Source of the DNA: Rhizobium sp. P40RR-XXII
GTDB taxonomy: Bacteria; Pseudomonadota; Alphaproteobacteria; Rhizobiales; Rhizobiaceae
Assembly: GCF_012641405.1 (NCBI RefSeq)
Contig: NZ_JABAII010000009.1
Coordinates: 124,001-188,000, forward strand
Length of the DNA: 64,000 bases
Direction: 5' to 3'
Both the position numbers and the translations under genes were made by a program. Numbering within the stretch: the stretch's first letter is position 1; each line of letters starts with the position of its first letter. Below the pieces are notes generated by a model that did no database searches, was not told the origin of the DNA, and saw only the letters and a list, made by a program, of their open reading frames with translations. Below are positions 8,155 to 16,320 of this stretch, one piece after another.

Positions 8155-9369
8155 ATGTCCGATCATCAAAAACCCGCCAGCCTCCAGGGTCTTCGCATCC
8201 TCGATCTCTCACGGATCCTCGCCGGTCCGACAGCGACACAGCTTCTCGCCGATCTCGGAGCGGATGTCATCAAGGTCGAGCGGCCGGGGGCAGGGGACGA
8301 CACGCGCGGCTGGGGCCCGCCGTTCGTCCCGAACGCGGATGGAACCGACAGCGATCTCAGCGCCTATTTTCTTTCTGCCAACCGCAACAAGCGATCGATC
8401 GCCATCGATCTTGCAAGTGAGGACGGGATCTCTCTCGTCAAACGGTTGGCGGCGATCTCCGACGTGGTGATCGAAAATTACAAGCCAGGGGACCTCGCCC
8501 GCCGCGGCCTCGGCTACCAGGATATCAGCAAGATTAAACCGGATATCGTCTGGTGCGCGATTTCCGGCTTTGGCCAGACTGGGCCTTATGCCGATCGCAC
8601 AGGCTATGACTTTCTGATCCAGGCGATGGGCGGGATCATGAGCATCACAGGCGACAGCGATACCAACGGCGGCCGTCCCGTCAAAGTTGGTCTCGGGATC
8701 GCCGACGTCATGTGCGGCATGTACGCGACCGTCGGTATTCTTGCCGCCCTGCGTCATCGCGACAGCACTGGCGAAGGGCAATACATAGATCTCGCTCTCT
8801 ATGACACGCAGGTGGCATGGCTTATCAATGCCGCAACCAACCACCTCGTGTCCGGTAGCGTGCCAGGGCGTATCGGCAACCGGCATCCCAACATTGCACC
8901 TTATCAGACGTTTGCTACGGCCGATGGAGAGATTGCCGTGGCCGTCGGGAACGATCAGCAATTCCAGCGTTTTGCCGTAGCGATCGGCAGGCCGGAGCTA
9001 TCTAACGATTTGCGTTTCCGCCGTAACCGCGACCGGGTTGTCAATATCGATGCGCTTGACGCGTTGATCTCCAGCGCGCTCGCACACGGCACCGCCGACG
9101 GATGGGTCGAGAAGATCCTTGCGGCAGAGGTTCCTGCCGGAAAAGTGGCCGATATCGGTCAGGTCCTGAGCGATCCGCACACGCTTGCCCGTGACATGGT
9201 CGTCACCATGCGGGCCGATAGGCTCGGTGACGTGAGGCTGCTCGGCAACCCATTGAAAATGTCCGCCACGCCGGTCCAGTTCCGACGACCTCCCCCTCAT
9301 GTTGACCAGGACCGCCTCGATGTTCTCGCGGAACTCGAGGCGATCGAGGTCCGAGGGGAAAACGAATAG
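8155..9369 (+). CDS. class III CoA-transferase (CaiB/BaiF family)
   Basis: 404 aa, normal family length. The N-terminus LQGLRILDLSRILAGP and the LADLGADVIKVE segment are hallmarks. The catalytic Asp aligns with D152 in GYDFLIQAMGG. Class III enzymes move CoA between carboxylic acids through an enzyme-anhydride intermediate. It is the last gene of the run with the TPP enzyme and OpgC, 7 nt after opgC. A formyl-CoA-transferase-like role is possible, but the neighbouring TPP enzyme does not look like oxalyl-CoA decarboxylase. Confidence 0.88.
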   Translation: MSDHQKPASLQGLRILDLSRILAGPTATQLLADLGADVIKVERPGAGDDTRGWGPPFVPNADGTDSDLSAYFLSANRNKRSIAIDLASEDGISLVKRLAAISDVVIENYKPGDLARRGLGYQDISKIKPDIVWCAISGFGQTGPYADRTGYDFLIQAMGGIMSITGDSDTNGGRPVKVGLGIADVMCGMYATVGILAALRHRDSTGEGQYIDLALYDTQVAWLINAATNHLVSGSVPGRIGNRHPNIAPYQTFATADGEIAVAVGNDQQFQRFAVAIGRPELSNDLRFRRNRDRVVNIDALDALISSALAHGTADGWVEKILAAEVPAGKVADIGQVLSDPHTLARDMVVTMRADRLGDVRLLGNPLKMSATPVQFRRPPPHVDQDRLDVLAELEAIEVRGENE

Positions 9370-9404
9370 ATGCGCTGCCTCCACCGGTTCTCGAAGAAGG
9401 TAGA

Positions 9405-9436
9405 GCCCATCTGTGGAGACGGATCTTCCGATGGGC
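9405..9436. terminator. hairpin between convergent genes
   Basis: Arms GCCCATC (9405-9411) and GATGGGC (9430-9436) form a 7-bp stem, with an inner GGA/TCC pairing. It lies between the CoA-transferase (plus) and the DsbA-like gene (minus). There is no T-run, so it is a weak terminator candidate. Confidence 0.35.
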
Positions 9437-9537
9437 AAAAGCTTGTCAGACGCCAACATTTATGGCGAAGACGCGACTGATGTGGGTGAGATCCTTCCCA
9501 CTCTCACCAGACCGGCGGTCAAGTGCGAAGCCATTTC

Positions 9538-10149
9538 CTAGACGGCACGCGCTTGTCGTATGGCTTCAATCAGTTGCTCCTTCCCGAGCACGCCCGAAAA
9601 AGTGCTCTTTCCGATCACAAAGGACGGCGTACCGGCAAAATGAAAAGCCACGGCCTGATTGTAATTGCGGGTAAGGAGATCTGAAATCTTCCTGTCATTG
9701 CGCTGCACGGCCTCAGCGATCTCGGAAAGATCAAGACCAGCCGACGTCAGAAGTCTTTTGACGTCATCTTCACTGAGCGATGCGGGCGTTGCCATCAATG
9801 CATCCATGGCTTTCCTGTAGGCGCCGATCTCGTTCGCGCCAAGAACCGCCTGCGACGCGAATACGGAAACGTCGCCGAAGACCGGCCAGTCCTTCATGAT
9901 CAACCTGACATTGCCATCTTCGGCAACGACCGATTCCACGTCTCGATAGCTTTTCTTGCAATAGGGGCATTGATAGTCAAAAAACTCGACGATGGTTACG
10001 TCGCCATGGGGGTTGCCAAGAACCGGAGCATCTGGATCGCGGAAAACATCGTCCTGCGTCAACTGTTGGGCAAGGCTCAGCCGAGGAGCCAAAGCAGCAG
10101 CAACGACGCCTCCGGCGGCGACAGAAAGAAATTGCCTGCGAATGAACAT
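9538..10149 (-). CDS. DsbA-family thiol-disulfide oxidoreductase
   Basis: 203 aa. A signal peptide with twin arginines (RRQFLSVAAGG, residues 4-14) directs it to the periplasm. The thioredoxin-type active site is C61-P-Y-C64 in FDYQCPYCKK, and the cis-proline loop is GTPSFVIG near the C-terminus. The length matches short DsbA/ScsC-like proteins. It follows dsbD by 36 nt on the same strand, so the membrane protein probably keeps this thioredoxin reduced, which would make it an isomerase/reductase partner rather than an oxidase (inference). Confidence 0.9.
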   Translation of the reverse strand: MFIRRQFLSVAAGGVVAAALAPRLSLAQQLTQDDVFRDPDAPVLGNPHGDVTIVEFFDYQCPYCKKSYRDVESVVAEDGNVRLIMKDWPVFGDVSVFASQAVLGANEIGAYRKAMDALMATPASLSEDDVKRLLTSAGLDLSEIAEAVQRNDRKISDLLTRNYNQAVAFHFAGTPSFVIGKSTFSGVLGKEQLIEAIRQARAV

Positions 10150-10185
10150 ATCGTTTTCCTATTTTTGAATAATGCCGTCTTGGGC

Positions 10186-12012
10186 CTAGGGATCGGCTCT
10201 TGCGGCCAAAGCTGCTTTCAAGACTTCGTCTGCGCCGAACTCACCAATCAACCGTCCGACAGTGTGTCCGCCATCGGCCGGAAAGAAGATCATTGTCGGC
10301 GGCCCTACGACGTTCAGTTCGCGCATCAACTCACGCCGTTCAGGACTGATATCGGTCAGATCGACCTTGAATGTCTTCAGCGGCGTCAGCGCATCGGCGA
10401 CGTCCGGCCTGGAGAAAACATTGCGATCGATCGAGCGGCAGCTCACACACCAATCGGCAGTAAAATAGACGAGGCTCGCCTTGCCAGCCGAACGCGCTGC
10501 ATTGAGTTGGATGGCGAGCTGCGAGTTCGATGCGAGTGACGACATTTGGGCTTCCGGGTCCGCCCGCGAAGCGGTACGCACGCCGGCGAAGCCATCAAGC
10601 GGACGTAGCGGATCGACGGAACCTGCAGCAAAGCCGACAAGCAGCACCACCGCATAGACGGCCGCAAGCAGCCCCAGTGACTGCAAGCCCATACGAATTG
10701 GGGTCGTGCGGCCTTTCGCGACGTCAAATGCGCCCAAGAAAACAGCGATCGCCATGGTCCAGATAGCCCAGAGAGCAAGAGGTAGCCATTGCGGCAACAC
10801 GGGTTGCGCCATCCAGATCGAAAAGGCGAAAAACATGAAGCCGAACACATACTTGACCGAAGTCATCCAAGCGCCAGCTCGCGGCAAAGCCTGAGCGCCA
10901 GCTGTTCCGAAAATCACCAGCGGGATGCCCTTGCCGAGACCGAGGGCGAAGAGCGTCGCCGCCCCGAGAACGATATCTCCCGTTCGAGCGACATACAGTA
11001 ACGCACCCGCGAGCGGCGCTGTCACGCAGGGACCGATGATGAAGGCGGAGGAAAATCCGAGTATCGCGGCCGAACCAACCGAGCCGCCTCGCTTCTTGTC
11101 AAACCGGCTGAGACCCTTCACCCAGGCCGAAGGCAGTTGGAGTTCGAACATACCGAACATAGACAACGCCAGAAGAGCAAATATGCACGCCACGGCGGCG
11201 ATCGTTATCGGCGATTGAAGGGCGATCTGCAGGTTTTCTCCCGTCCAGGCAGCCGCCGCGCCAAAAATCGCAAACGCCGAGGCGAGCGCGATTGCATAGC
11301 TTGCAGACAGGACGAAACCGCGCTGCGCAGTCAGCCTTTCTCCTTCGCGCGCGAGTGTGGCCGCCAAAATCGGATAAAGCGGGAAAACACACGGGGTAAA
11401 CGCCAAGAGAAAGCCAAACCCAACGAAAGCGGCAAGGAGAAGCGGGACGCCCCCACGCGACAGGAAACCACCGACGATATCGTCCTCATTTGCCGCAGCA
11501 ACTGCTGATCTAGCATCCACGGAGGTTGGCGCATCAGTAGCGCTGTCAGCCGTTGTCGGATTGGACCATGCTGATTGTCCGCCCATCGGTGGTGAAAAGA
11601 CCGGCTGTTCGGAAACCGCAAGCGTTGTCGGATCGATGATGCGCCGAGCTGGAGGATAGCAGAGACCATGCTCCTGGCACCCCTGGTAGGTGACAGTCAC
11701 GGACGAGCTCACGGGACCGAGCTCCGCATCGGCGTGATCGAAATAAACCTCAGATGTGCCGAAATTCGGGTCATTCTTTTCCGCTCCGGGCGGAGTTACG
11801 AGCGGAACAGAAGCGCCACCTGCGGTCTTGGCTGAGAGATATTGTCGGTAGAGATAATATCCTGGCGGCATCCGCCACAGCAGACGGATCGATCCGGACG
11901 ACGTGCGATCCACTGAAAACTTGAATGCGTCGTTCATCGCAAGCGGCGTCTCGGCCGCGAGTACCGGGCTGGCGGCAAAGATGAATAAGAAGACAAAGGC
12001 CGGGAAGCGCAT
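10186..12012 (-). CDS. dsbD: thiol:disulfide interchange protein DsbD
   Basis: 608 aa with all three DsbD modules: signal peptide (1-19); a periplasmic N-terminal domain with its cysteine pair in YQGCQEHGLCYPP; an eight-helix membrane domain with the cysteines of FTPCVFPLYP and IGPCVTAPLAG; and a C-terminal thioredoxin domain with ADWCVSC. It carries electrons from cytoplasmic thioredoxin to periplasmic partners. The gene lies upstream of the DsbA-like gene. Together with the YHS gene further upstream the set resembles copper-tolerance (Scs-like) thiol modules, though no metal transporter is present here. Confidence 0.93.
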   Translation of the reverse strand: MRFPAFVFLFIFAASPVLAAETPLAMNDAFKFSVDRTSSGSIRLLWRMPPGYYLYRQYLSAKTAGGASVPLVTPPGAEKNDPNFGTSEVYFDHADAELGPVSSSVTVTYQGCQEHGLCYPPARRIIDPTTLAVSEQPVFSPPMGGQSAWSNPTTADSATDAPTSVDARSAVAAANEDDIVGGFLSRGGVPLLLAAFVGFGFLLAFTPCVFPLYPILAATLAREGERLTAQRGFVLSASYAIALASAFAIFGAAAAWTGENLQIALQSPITIAAVACIFALLALSMFGMFELQLPSAWVKGLSRFDKKRGGSVGSAAILGFSSAFIIGPCVTAPLAGALLYVARTGDIVLGAATLFALGLGKGIPLVIFGTAGAQALPRAGAWMTSVKYVFGFMFFAFSIWMAQPVLPQWLPLALWAIWTMAIAVFLGAFDVAKGRTTPIRMGLQSLGLLAAVYAVVLLVGFAAGSVDPLRPLDGFAGVRTASRADPEAQMSSLASNSQLAIQLNAARSAGKASLVYFTADWCVSCRSIDRNVFSRPDVADALTPLKTFKVDLTDISPERRELMRELNVVGPPTMIFFPADGGHTVGRLIGEFGADEVLKAALAARADP

Positions 12013-12362
12013 GCTTTGCTCGCAGAACGTGGAAACACTAAAAACGCCAGGCCGCTACGCGACGCGGGGCGACGGCTGGCCAACTAGTCGACCATTGTGC
12101 GAAGCAAGCCATCTGCGTCTTCCGGTTCGGCATCCAACAGGTCGGCACAGACCATGACGACCTCCCCGCCTGCTCCAGCCCGCAACGGTTGCCCGATCGA
12201 TCAGGTTGTCAAGATCAGTGACAATCGATCTTTGACAATCGTGAAGTCGGTTCGGATGGTCATGGGAAATACGAGGTGCAGCGATCATGGCTTGGGACCT
12301 GAAATTGGTGATGTTCTGCCCGCCCGCGATCGCGGACGAGCGATGCTTGGTGACCGCGTCAG
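12013..12362 (-). other. 350-bp gap with a possible decayed small gene
   Basis: No intact gene. On the minus strand one frame reads from an ATG near 12260 through DRLSLILTT, a stop, and then a protein-like tail ending LLDAEPEDADGLL. This could be a small gene broken by one nonsense change, but no family is recognised. The motif GACAATCG occurs twice close together (around 12220-12242). I see no convincing terminator or promoter. Confidence 0.3.
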
Positions 12363-12827
12363 TCATGGAGCAGGCTGGGTCCTTACAGCATCCCAATTGG
12401 CATTTGCCTTTTTGATGTAACCGCCAATGTCGGACCGCCAAGTCTTTGCGACCTCGTCGTTGTAATTGAGATAGAGCTTATCATTGACGACGGTGAAAGC
12501 TTGCGGCTGGGTGGGCGCCTTGTGCCCCTCGGCGGTCCCGAAGGCGCAGTATCCACCATATTGCGGAGCATAGTGTCCCGGGTTCTTTGCAAAGGCATCG
12601 CGATGTGCAGCGGACGCGAAATAGAAAGTCGCGCCCTTGTAAGAGGTCGAGAACTCTCGCGCGCCCTTTACCGGCTTATGGTCGGTGAAATATGCGACAG
12701 CGTCGTAGCCGTTGATGGCAATGCCATCGGTTGTGAAGATTTCATCGGCGAAAGCGATCGACGCCGAAGACAGCGCGAGGACGGCTGCCGCCGCGAGAGG
12801 CACGATACGCGGGATGAACAAGGTCAT
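12363..12827 (-). CDS. YHS-domain exported protein
   Basis: 154 aa. A signal peptide (about residues 1-27, cleavage near SIAFA-DE) is followed by the YHS-type pattern DGIAINGYDAVAYF and FYFASAAHRDAFAKNP, then YGGYCAFGTAEG. YHS domains are thought to bind metal and often accompany copper or heavy-metal proteins. Length and order match the common secreted single-domain type in Rhizobiales. It lies on the same strand as dsbD but 350 bp upstream, so co-transcription is uncertain. Confidence 0.85.
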   Translation of the reverse strand: MTLFIPRIVPLAAAAVLALSSASIAFADEIFTTDGIAINGYDAVAYFTDHKPVKGAREFSTSYKGATFYFASAAHRDAFAKNPGHYAPQYGGYCAFGTAEGHKAPTQPQAFTVVNDKLYLNYNDEVAKTWRSDIGGYIKKANANWDAVRTQPAP

Positions 12828-12929
12828 GGTCTTCTCCTCTTAAGTTGACGAACAACCCCGATACGCAGATGGCCGGAAAGACGTTACAGGTCACAGCCTT
12901 CACGATTTTGTGCGTCCCTGTGCAGAAGC

Positions 12930-13475
12930 TCACTGCGAGCACATCGCAAGCACGACCTGAGCTCGAAGCTGCTGAATTTCCTGATCCTTCGCGGTAGACT
13001 CACGCTGCAGCTGATCGAAACGGGCATCGCCTGCCCGCGAAATCTCCCAAAATGTCACGCCGAAGACGACAGGAATGGTGGAGGCCATTTCGGGTTTGCC
13101 GGAAGGTTCTTGTCCAGTCGGTCCCTCCGCTGATGCGCGCCCCCAGAACTTAAGGGTGCAGTCGCTGTCAACATTGAGGCGAATAAAGGTCTCGACGGTG
13201 GCATCAGGTCGGCCGGTGGCATGGCGAAAAGCCGTCGTTCCAATGTGAAGCCGCAGTGTCGATGCATCGATGACGTGGGGCAGCATGGCGATGCCCGTCT
13301 CGACCTCGAAAGCAATTCCAGGGCGGACGCGGGAAAAATAGATAGGGATCTCGCGTTGGGATTGAACCAGGTGAGCGATGCTCGGTGTGATCACTTGCCC
13401 CCATGCGGCGGCGCCTTCCCCGAAATGATGTACGATGGCGTGGCCCATGCTGGGACAAACGATAGAATGCATCAT
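12930..13475 (-). CDS. hypothetical protein
   Basis: About 181 aa from an ATG at 13473-13475; an in-frame TTG two codons upstream is less likely because AAGGAA stands 8 nt before this ATG. The protein has no signal peptide or membrane segment. The middle is beta-rich, and the end is a short charged coiled-coil (about 25 residues, FDQLQRESTAKDQEIQQLRA). No family recognised. The coiled-coil tail hints at oligomerisation. Confidence 0.55.
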   Translation of the reverse strand: MMHSIVCPSMGHAIVHHFGEGAAAWGQVITPSIAHLVQSQREIPIYFSRVRPGIAFEVETGIAMLPHVIDASTLRLHIGTTAFRHATGRPDATVETFIRLNVDSDCTLKFWGRASAEGPTGQEPSGKPEMASTIPVVFGVTFWEISRAGDARFDQLQRESTAKDQEIQQLRAQVVLAMCSQ

Positions 13476-13610
13476 GATCAAGTTCCTTTGTAACCTCTGG
13501 GCCGAACCTCTCGGTCAGATCTTGCCAAGGCCGAACACCTTGCTGATCATTAGTTCGCAAGATGCCGCCCGGTTGTTACAAGGATCATCAGCTAATTTTC
13601 GGAAAGAGGG

Positions 13611-14435
13611 TCATCGCGGAAAGCCGATCGCCGTCAGACCGGCATCGAGCATGTCGGCAGGTGCCTCGTGGCCGCCGGCATGGATACACATGATGCTGTC
13701 GCCCCGGATGCAGCCAGGCACATCGTCGCACTTGATTCCGTCTAGCGTGATCGCCTTTGCATCCTTCACGTCACATTTTGCGCGCGCACGCAGGATAGCC
13801 ATGCTGTCATAGGCGTTGCCCTGGTGAAAGTTTGCGCCAATGGAGCGCCCGGCAAGCGGAAAGGTCTGATCCGCGGTTCCATGAAAATGGATGATTGGTG
13901 GAATGTCCGCGATGCAATCGTCAGCCCTTGGAAGGGGATCCCAGAAAACGCCAGAGAAGGTCACCATCGCGGCAGCTTTATCACCCTGTTGGCATGCCGT
14001 GTACCACGCCATCGAAGCGCCTATGGAAAAGCCTCCGACAATCGTTTTATCAGGCATGAACCCGTAGCGTTGTCGCAGATCGTCGAAGACGCTGGCGATG
14101 AACGTCTTTTCATCTCGTCCTGGGCGGGCGCTGTGGGGAAACGCCCAACTGCCATCGATGCCATCCACGGCAATATATGCAAGGTGATGCGACAGCGTCG
14201 TATCGACTAGCGGGCGTTGTTGCATCTGCAATTCAGCTGAGCTTTTGTATCCATGGAAAAAGACATAGGCACCACGAATGTCGCCGTCTTTCGGCAGCTC
14301 GATCCGATAGTTCCCATCTAGAACCCGACACGGGGTCGGCCCGCCACAAGCAACTGCGGCGAAAAGATGGAGCGGCAACACCATCAATATCAAAAGGCAT
14401 AACAAAAGACTTCTGGCCATCGAGACGGTCTCCAC
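13611..14435 (-). CDS. secreted alpha/beta hydrolase, PHB-depolymerase/LpqC-like
   Basis: 274 aa. Signal peptide at residues 1-27 (MARSLLLCLLILMVLPLHLFA core). The nucleophile elbow is GGFSIGAS (G-x-S-x-G), the acid lies in HGTADQTFP and the catalytic His in HAGGHEAP. The order fits the polyhydroxybutyrate depolymerase/feruloyl esterase-like family. Extra cysteines (CGGPTPC, CDDVPGC) suggest disulfides, consistent with periplasmic location. Real substrate unknown: PHB oligomers or other esters. Confidence 0.8.
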   Translation of the reverse strand: METVSMARSLLLCLLILMVLPLHLFAAVACGGPTPCRVLDGNYRIELPKDGDIRGAYVFFHGYKSSAELQMQQRPLVDTTLSHHLAYIAVDGIDGSWAFPHSARPGRDEKTFIASVFDDLRQRYGFMPDKTIVGGFSIGASMAWYTACQQGDKAAAMVTFSGVFWDPLPRADDCIADIPPIIHFHGTADQTFPLAGRSIGANFHQGNAYDSMAILRARAKCDVKDAKAITLDGIKCDDVPGCIRGDSIMCIHAGGHEAPADMLDAGLTAIGFPR

Positions 14436-14592
14436 TGAATGCAGTGAGATGCGTAGGCGCTCGTTTGATCCAAGACAATTTGCTTGAAGATCAAATTAGC
14501 GAGAGGGGTCATCAGGGACGGCGCTGTTTTCATCTTATTGAGACACTCTGACTTCATACGGAAGTAGCGATGCCACATGAGGTAGGGTCCCA

Positions 14593-14907
14593 TTAGGGCG
14601 GACGTGCAAGAGCTTCGCACAAGCGGTTTCGCCCGTGACCGTCAGGGTAATTCGGCCAAGGTGTCGAGAAAGGCGCAAACGGCCGGGCTGGATCGGCGGC
14701 TTCGGGCCGCAGCGTCGTGATGTTGTGTCGATCTACGGCACAGTCCGCGAGCATCGAGACCAACGCTCCACTCCTCACCCATACAGCGGCCATAAAGCTC
14801 GTCGCCATTCCGATACCCGCGCCCGCAGCAACGGTCGCGAGTACAGCTTCGCTCGCATCGACGACGATGCCGAATGATGGGACGATCTCGATCTCTCTAT
14901 TACGCTC
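14593..14907 (-). pseudogene. LysR-type regulator, C-terminal fragment
   Basis: The minus-strand frame from 14907 down to the TAA at 14593 reads like the last 100 residues of a LysR effector-binding domain: VVDASEAVLATVAAGAGIG, then RSGALVSMLADCAVDRHNI and a proline-rich end. An in-frame TAG (14908-14910) precedes it and no helix-turn-helix sequence is found upstream, so only a truncated tail remains. It lies between the hydrolase gene and an intact LysR gene. Confidence 0.65.
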
Positions 14908-15021
14908 CTATGAAGCAGCCCGCGCCAGGCCATGCCGCACGTAGAACACCGATCCCGCAAGGGTCTGAACACCGGGCTGAGAATTCACATGTGCCGCTGC
15001 GAAAACGGGAGCGGATAATGC

Positions 15022-15047
15022 AAGGCCTCCTATCATCAGGAGGCCTT
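15022..15047. terminator. perfect 10-bp stem hairpin
   Basis: AAGGCCTCCT (15022-15031) and AGGAGGCCTT (15038-15047) form a perfect 10-bp stem with a 6-nt loop (ATCATC). No T-run follows on either strand. It lies in the long non-coding gap 14908-15268, downstream of the minus-strand LysR gene, and may terminate it or an old gene. I see nothing else recognisable in 15048-15268. Confidence 0.5.
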
Positions 15048-15268
15048 CAGCGGTTTCGTCTCTGTCTTTTCCGCTGTCCGTAACCTCTTTGTCCCACAGC
15101 GCTCAAACCCTCCGCATTGCAAAACCGCGTTCACCGCATCCAGGCGATCGCACAGTGGGGCCGCTACGGCCGAGGCCATGCCCTGAGACCAATCCCCAGA
15201 GCCGTCTCCCGTCTATCCGAATTTAAGTTGAGGTGACATCGCCACGACAGGCCTTAATTGATGCGCAA

Positions 15269-16180
15269 TCAAGGAATTGCGGCCGTCAGACGCCTTGGTT
15301 GAATATCCGTGAGCAACCGCTCCCGCAGCGCATCAATGAAAACTCGCACCCGGGCGGGCACGCGGGTACGGGTAGGGAAAACCGCCCAGATACCAATTCC
15401 GACCGGTTCGACGTCAGAAAGGACGATGCTCTGCAATTCTCCGCGTTCGATGAGTTTGTGGACGTCCCAGTAGGTCATCATGGCGATACCGACACCCGCG
15501 ACGCACGCTGCCCGAACTGCATCGACCGTACTAGCTGAAAACGGACCGCTTACACGAACGCGATGAAGTTCGCTACCACGCATAAACGGCCAAGTGTCCA
15601 TCGCGTGTAGTTTGATGCACGGGTGCGCCACCAGGTCGCCTGTCGTCGATGGTCTTCCATGGCGGTTGATGTAATCGGGTGACGCGCAAAGGGTATAGGG
15701 ATTGTCGGCCACTTTCGTCGCAACCATGTCGGAAGGCTTCATTAGCGCGACGCGAACGGCAACGTCCAGACCCGTTGTCGCAATGTCGATAACACCGTCG
15801 CTGAGAGTCAGGTCGACGTGTAGCCCGGGATTGCCGGCGATCAAATCGGCCACGACGGGAACAACGATGGAGTGGCCGATAACGTTTGGAGCCGTAATTT
15901 TCAATACGCCTGAGAGGCCTGAGCGGCCGGAGGACACCGACTCAAATGCTGAATCGCGAGCTTCGATGAGTGTAATGGCATGGGGCAAAAAGGCCTCGCC
16001 CTCAGGCGTTAGCGAAAGGGATCGCGTTGTTCGGTGGAACAAGCGCGCGCCCAACTCGGCTTCAAGGCCTGCTAACCTGCGGCTGACTAGCATTGGCGTA
16101 AGACCCAACTGACGAGCCGCGGCCGACAGGCTGCCGACGGACGCGATGACACGAAAGAGAGTTACGTCCGCTAGGTCCAT
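15269..16180 (-). CDS. LysR-type transcriptional regulator
   Basis: 303 aa. N-terminal winged helix-turn-helix (residues 1-60: TLFRVIASVGSLSAAARQL, then LVSRRLAGLE), followed by a two-lobe effector-binding domain that looks complete. It is divergent from the Old Yellow Enzyme gene, with 140 bp between the starts, so it probably controls that gene and itself. An inverted repeat stands directly before its own start. The inducer is unknown; electrophiles or quinones would fit OYE regulators (inference). Confidence 0.9.
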   Translation of the reverse strand: MDLADVTLFRVIASVGSLSAAARQLGLTPMLVSRRLAGLEAELGARLFHRTTRSLSLTPEGEAFLPHAITLIEARDSAFESVSSGRSGLSGVLKITAPNVIGHSIVVPVVADLIAGNPGLHVDLTLSDGVIDIATTGLDVAVRVALMKPSDMVATKVADNPYTLCASPDYINRHGRPSTTGDLVAHPCIKLHAMDTWPFMRGSELHRVRVSGPFSASTVDAVRAACVAGVGIAMMTYWDVHKLIERGELQSIVLSDVEPVGIGIWAVFPTRTRVPARVRVFIDALRERLLTDIQPRRLTAAIP

Positions 16181-16186
16181 ATTTTA

Positions 16187-16212
16187 ACGCTAGGCGATAT
16201 ACTGCTTAGCGT
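16187..16212. promoter_or_regulatory. inverted repeat, probable LysR operator
   Basis: ACGCTA (16187-16192) and TAGCGT (16207-16212) form an inverted repeat with a 14-nt spacer. It begins 6 nt from the LysR start codon in the divergent LysR/OYE promoter region. The position suits autoregulation. Confidence 0.5.
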
Positions 16213-16320
16213 CAATCCCATCTTCTCCCCTCGGCATTCAAAAGCTATTTCTAGAGCCAGCAGCCGATTATCTCTGACATTCATGCTGAGTACGGCCGAT
16301 TTTATGCTCTGGAGGTTTGG

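Noticed and set aside
5390..9369. Oxalate degradation pair (oxalyl-CoA decarboxylase plus formyl-CoA transferase)
   Set aside because: The TPP enzyme's cofactor motif and C-terminus do not match oxalyl-CoA decarboxylase.
12055..12441. 128-codon minus-strand frame between dsbD and the YHS gene
   Set aside because: Overlaps the YHS gene and has unnatural composition; another frame of the gap looks more protein-like.
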